From Acidobacteriota bacterium (GTDB lineage Bacteria > Acidobacteriota > Terriglobia > Terriglobales > Acidobacteriaceae), in contig JAJZDO010000208.1 of NCBI GenBank assembly GCA_021805955.1, positions 1-8,331 on the forward strand: DNA of 8,331 nt. Direction: 5' to 3'. The position numbers and the translations under genes were made by a program. The notes beneath the pieces were generated by a model. That model was given only the letters and a program-made list of their open reading frames with translations, did not search any database and had not been told where the DNA came from. Numbering within the stretch: position 1 is the stretch's first letter; the number at the start of each line of letters is the position of its first letter. Below, in pieces: positions 7,848-8,331 of this stretch.

Positions 7848-7926
7848 GTCGCCTCGCGATGTTCGTATGCAAACTATAGTACTGGGCCTGCGAGCTTTCC
7901 CGAATGACAACCTCGTCGAGCAAGGT

Positions 7927-8322
7927 TCAGGCTCGATTTCCCGGCTCGGCAATCACATCCTCGATGGGCGCGTCCTTTTCCGTGGCCGCGTCATGCGCCG
8001 CATCCTCCGGAACCCGGAACGAAAAGTGCTTATGCCCGAAGAAGCTGTAGATCACGGTCGATCCCATCACCATGGCCCCCGCAATGTACGGCGCGCTGCG
8101 TTGCAGGTGCAAGCCGTGCTGCAGTCCTTCCACCAGCAAAGGCAGCACCACCAGGCCCGGCAGGACTCCGCTTCCGTACACAAGGATGCACCGGAACCAC
8201 TCCGCCAGATAATTTCCCTGTGTCTTGAAAACGAAAAATTTGTAACCGATATATGCGACCGTGATGCTCATCAGATTGGAAAGCACGGAGGCGACGATGT
8301 AGCCGAAACGCAGCCCTGGCAT
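7927..8322 (-). CDS. GtrA-like small membrane protein, apparently lacking its first helix
   Basis: The protein has 131 residues and three hydrophobic helices at about 7-32, 43-63 and 78-97, then a charged tail of about 30 residues rich in Asp, Glu and Ala. The pattern of a helix ending in YKFFVFKT (27-34) and a final helix ending in GHKHFSFR (95-102) matches the two internally similar halves of GtrA proteins. Those normally have four helices and are thought to flip polyprenyl-phosphate sugars made by GtrB. Here the region before the first FVFK-type motif holds only one helix, so the usual first helix is missing. Two consecutive TGA codons sit directly before the ATG at 8322, so it cannot be supplied in this frame. 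Truncation, a frameshift at the window edge or a wrong start are all possible. It lies 79 bases before the GT2 gene on the same strand. Confidence 0.75.
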   Translation of the reverse strand: MPGLRFGYIVASVLSNLMSITVAYIGYKFFVFKTQGNYLAEWFRCILVYGSGVLPGLVVLPLLVEGLQHGLHLQRSAPYIAGAMVMGSTVIYSFFGHKHFSFRVPEDAAHDAATEKDAPIEDVIAEPGNRA

Positions 8323-8331
8323 TCATCATCT

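Noticed and set aside
7464..7907. 147-codon plus-strand frame opposite the GT2 gene
   Set aside because: It is a shadow of a clearly recognised glycosyltransferase. It is His/Arg-rich and has no motif.
7848..7926. Possible promoter for the GT2 gene around the ACTATAGT palindrome at 7873-7880
   Set aside because: A TTGTCA lies upstream on the minus strand, but it is 23-26 bases from the -10-like sequence, too far for a standard promoter. Read-through from the GtrA-like gene is simpler.
7848..7952. 35-codon N-terminal extension of the GT2 protein from a TTG start
   Set aside because: It has a fair ribosome-binding-like GAGG, but it begins inside the GtrA-like gene, is Arg/Ser/Pro-rich, and the GT2 core starts immediately after the GTG at 7847. 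The alternative is kept in the gene entry.

Overview
The window looks like part of a cell-surface polysaccharide (O-antigen-like) gene cluster from a Gram-negative-type bacterium with moderately high GC. Its best recognised content is a set of CDP-3,6-dideoxyhexose genes: rfbH at one side and rfbF-rfbG at the other, all on the plus strand. Together they turn glucose-1-phosphate into CDP-glucose, then into CDP-4-keto-6-deoxyglucose, and then start removal of the C3 oxygen. The host group cannot be fixed from the sequence. Acidobacteriota or a deltaproteobacterial lineage would fit the general style, but that is a weak guess.

Layout. Bases 1-51 may hold the first codons of a leftward gene, followed by about 167 bases with no convincing gene. 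rfbH (219-1553, +) has the complete [2Fe-2S] and PMP signature of the E1 dehydrase. Converging on it with a 22-base gap is a 709-residue multi-spanning membrane protein on the minus strand (1576-3705), resembling GT-C-type glycosyltransferases and visibly poorer in GC than its neighbours. A roughly 205-base AT-rich intergenic stretch separates it from the divergent rfbF (3911-4684, +), whose end overlaps the start of rfbG (about 4678-5775, +).

The right-hand third is a leftward gene group: a GtrA-like small membrane protein (8322-7927, apparently lacking its first helix), a GtrB/DPM1-type polyprenyl-phosphate glycosyltransferase (7847-6858) and an OafA-type acyltransferase (6865-5729) that overlaps the glycosyltransferase by 8 bases. 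The acyltransferase and rfbG overlap tail to tail by 47 bases.

Working model (inference). The rfbF-G-H products supply a CDP-linked deoxysugar for the polysaccharide. The GtrB/GtrA pair would make and flip a polyprenyl-phosphate sugar. The GT-C-like membrane protein is a candidate user of that lipid-linked sugar on the outer face of the inner membrane, and the acyltransferase would decorate the glycan. The E3 reductase partner of RfbH and the final CDP-sugar reductase or epimerase are not in the window. I see no RNA genes, CRISPR arrays, insertion sequences or clear terminators. Nothing here clearly amounts to an undescribed system; the most unusual points are the interrupted rfb order and the unassigned membrane protein.
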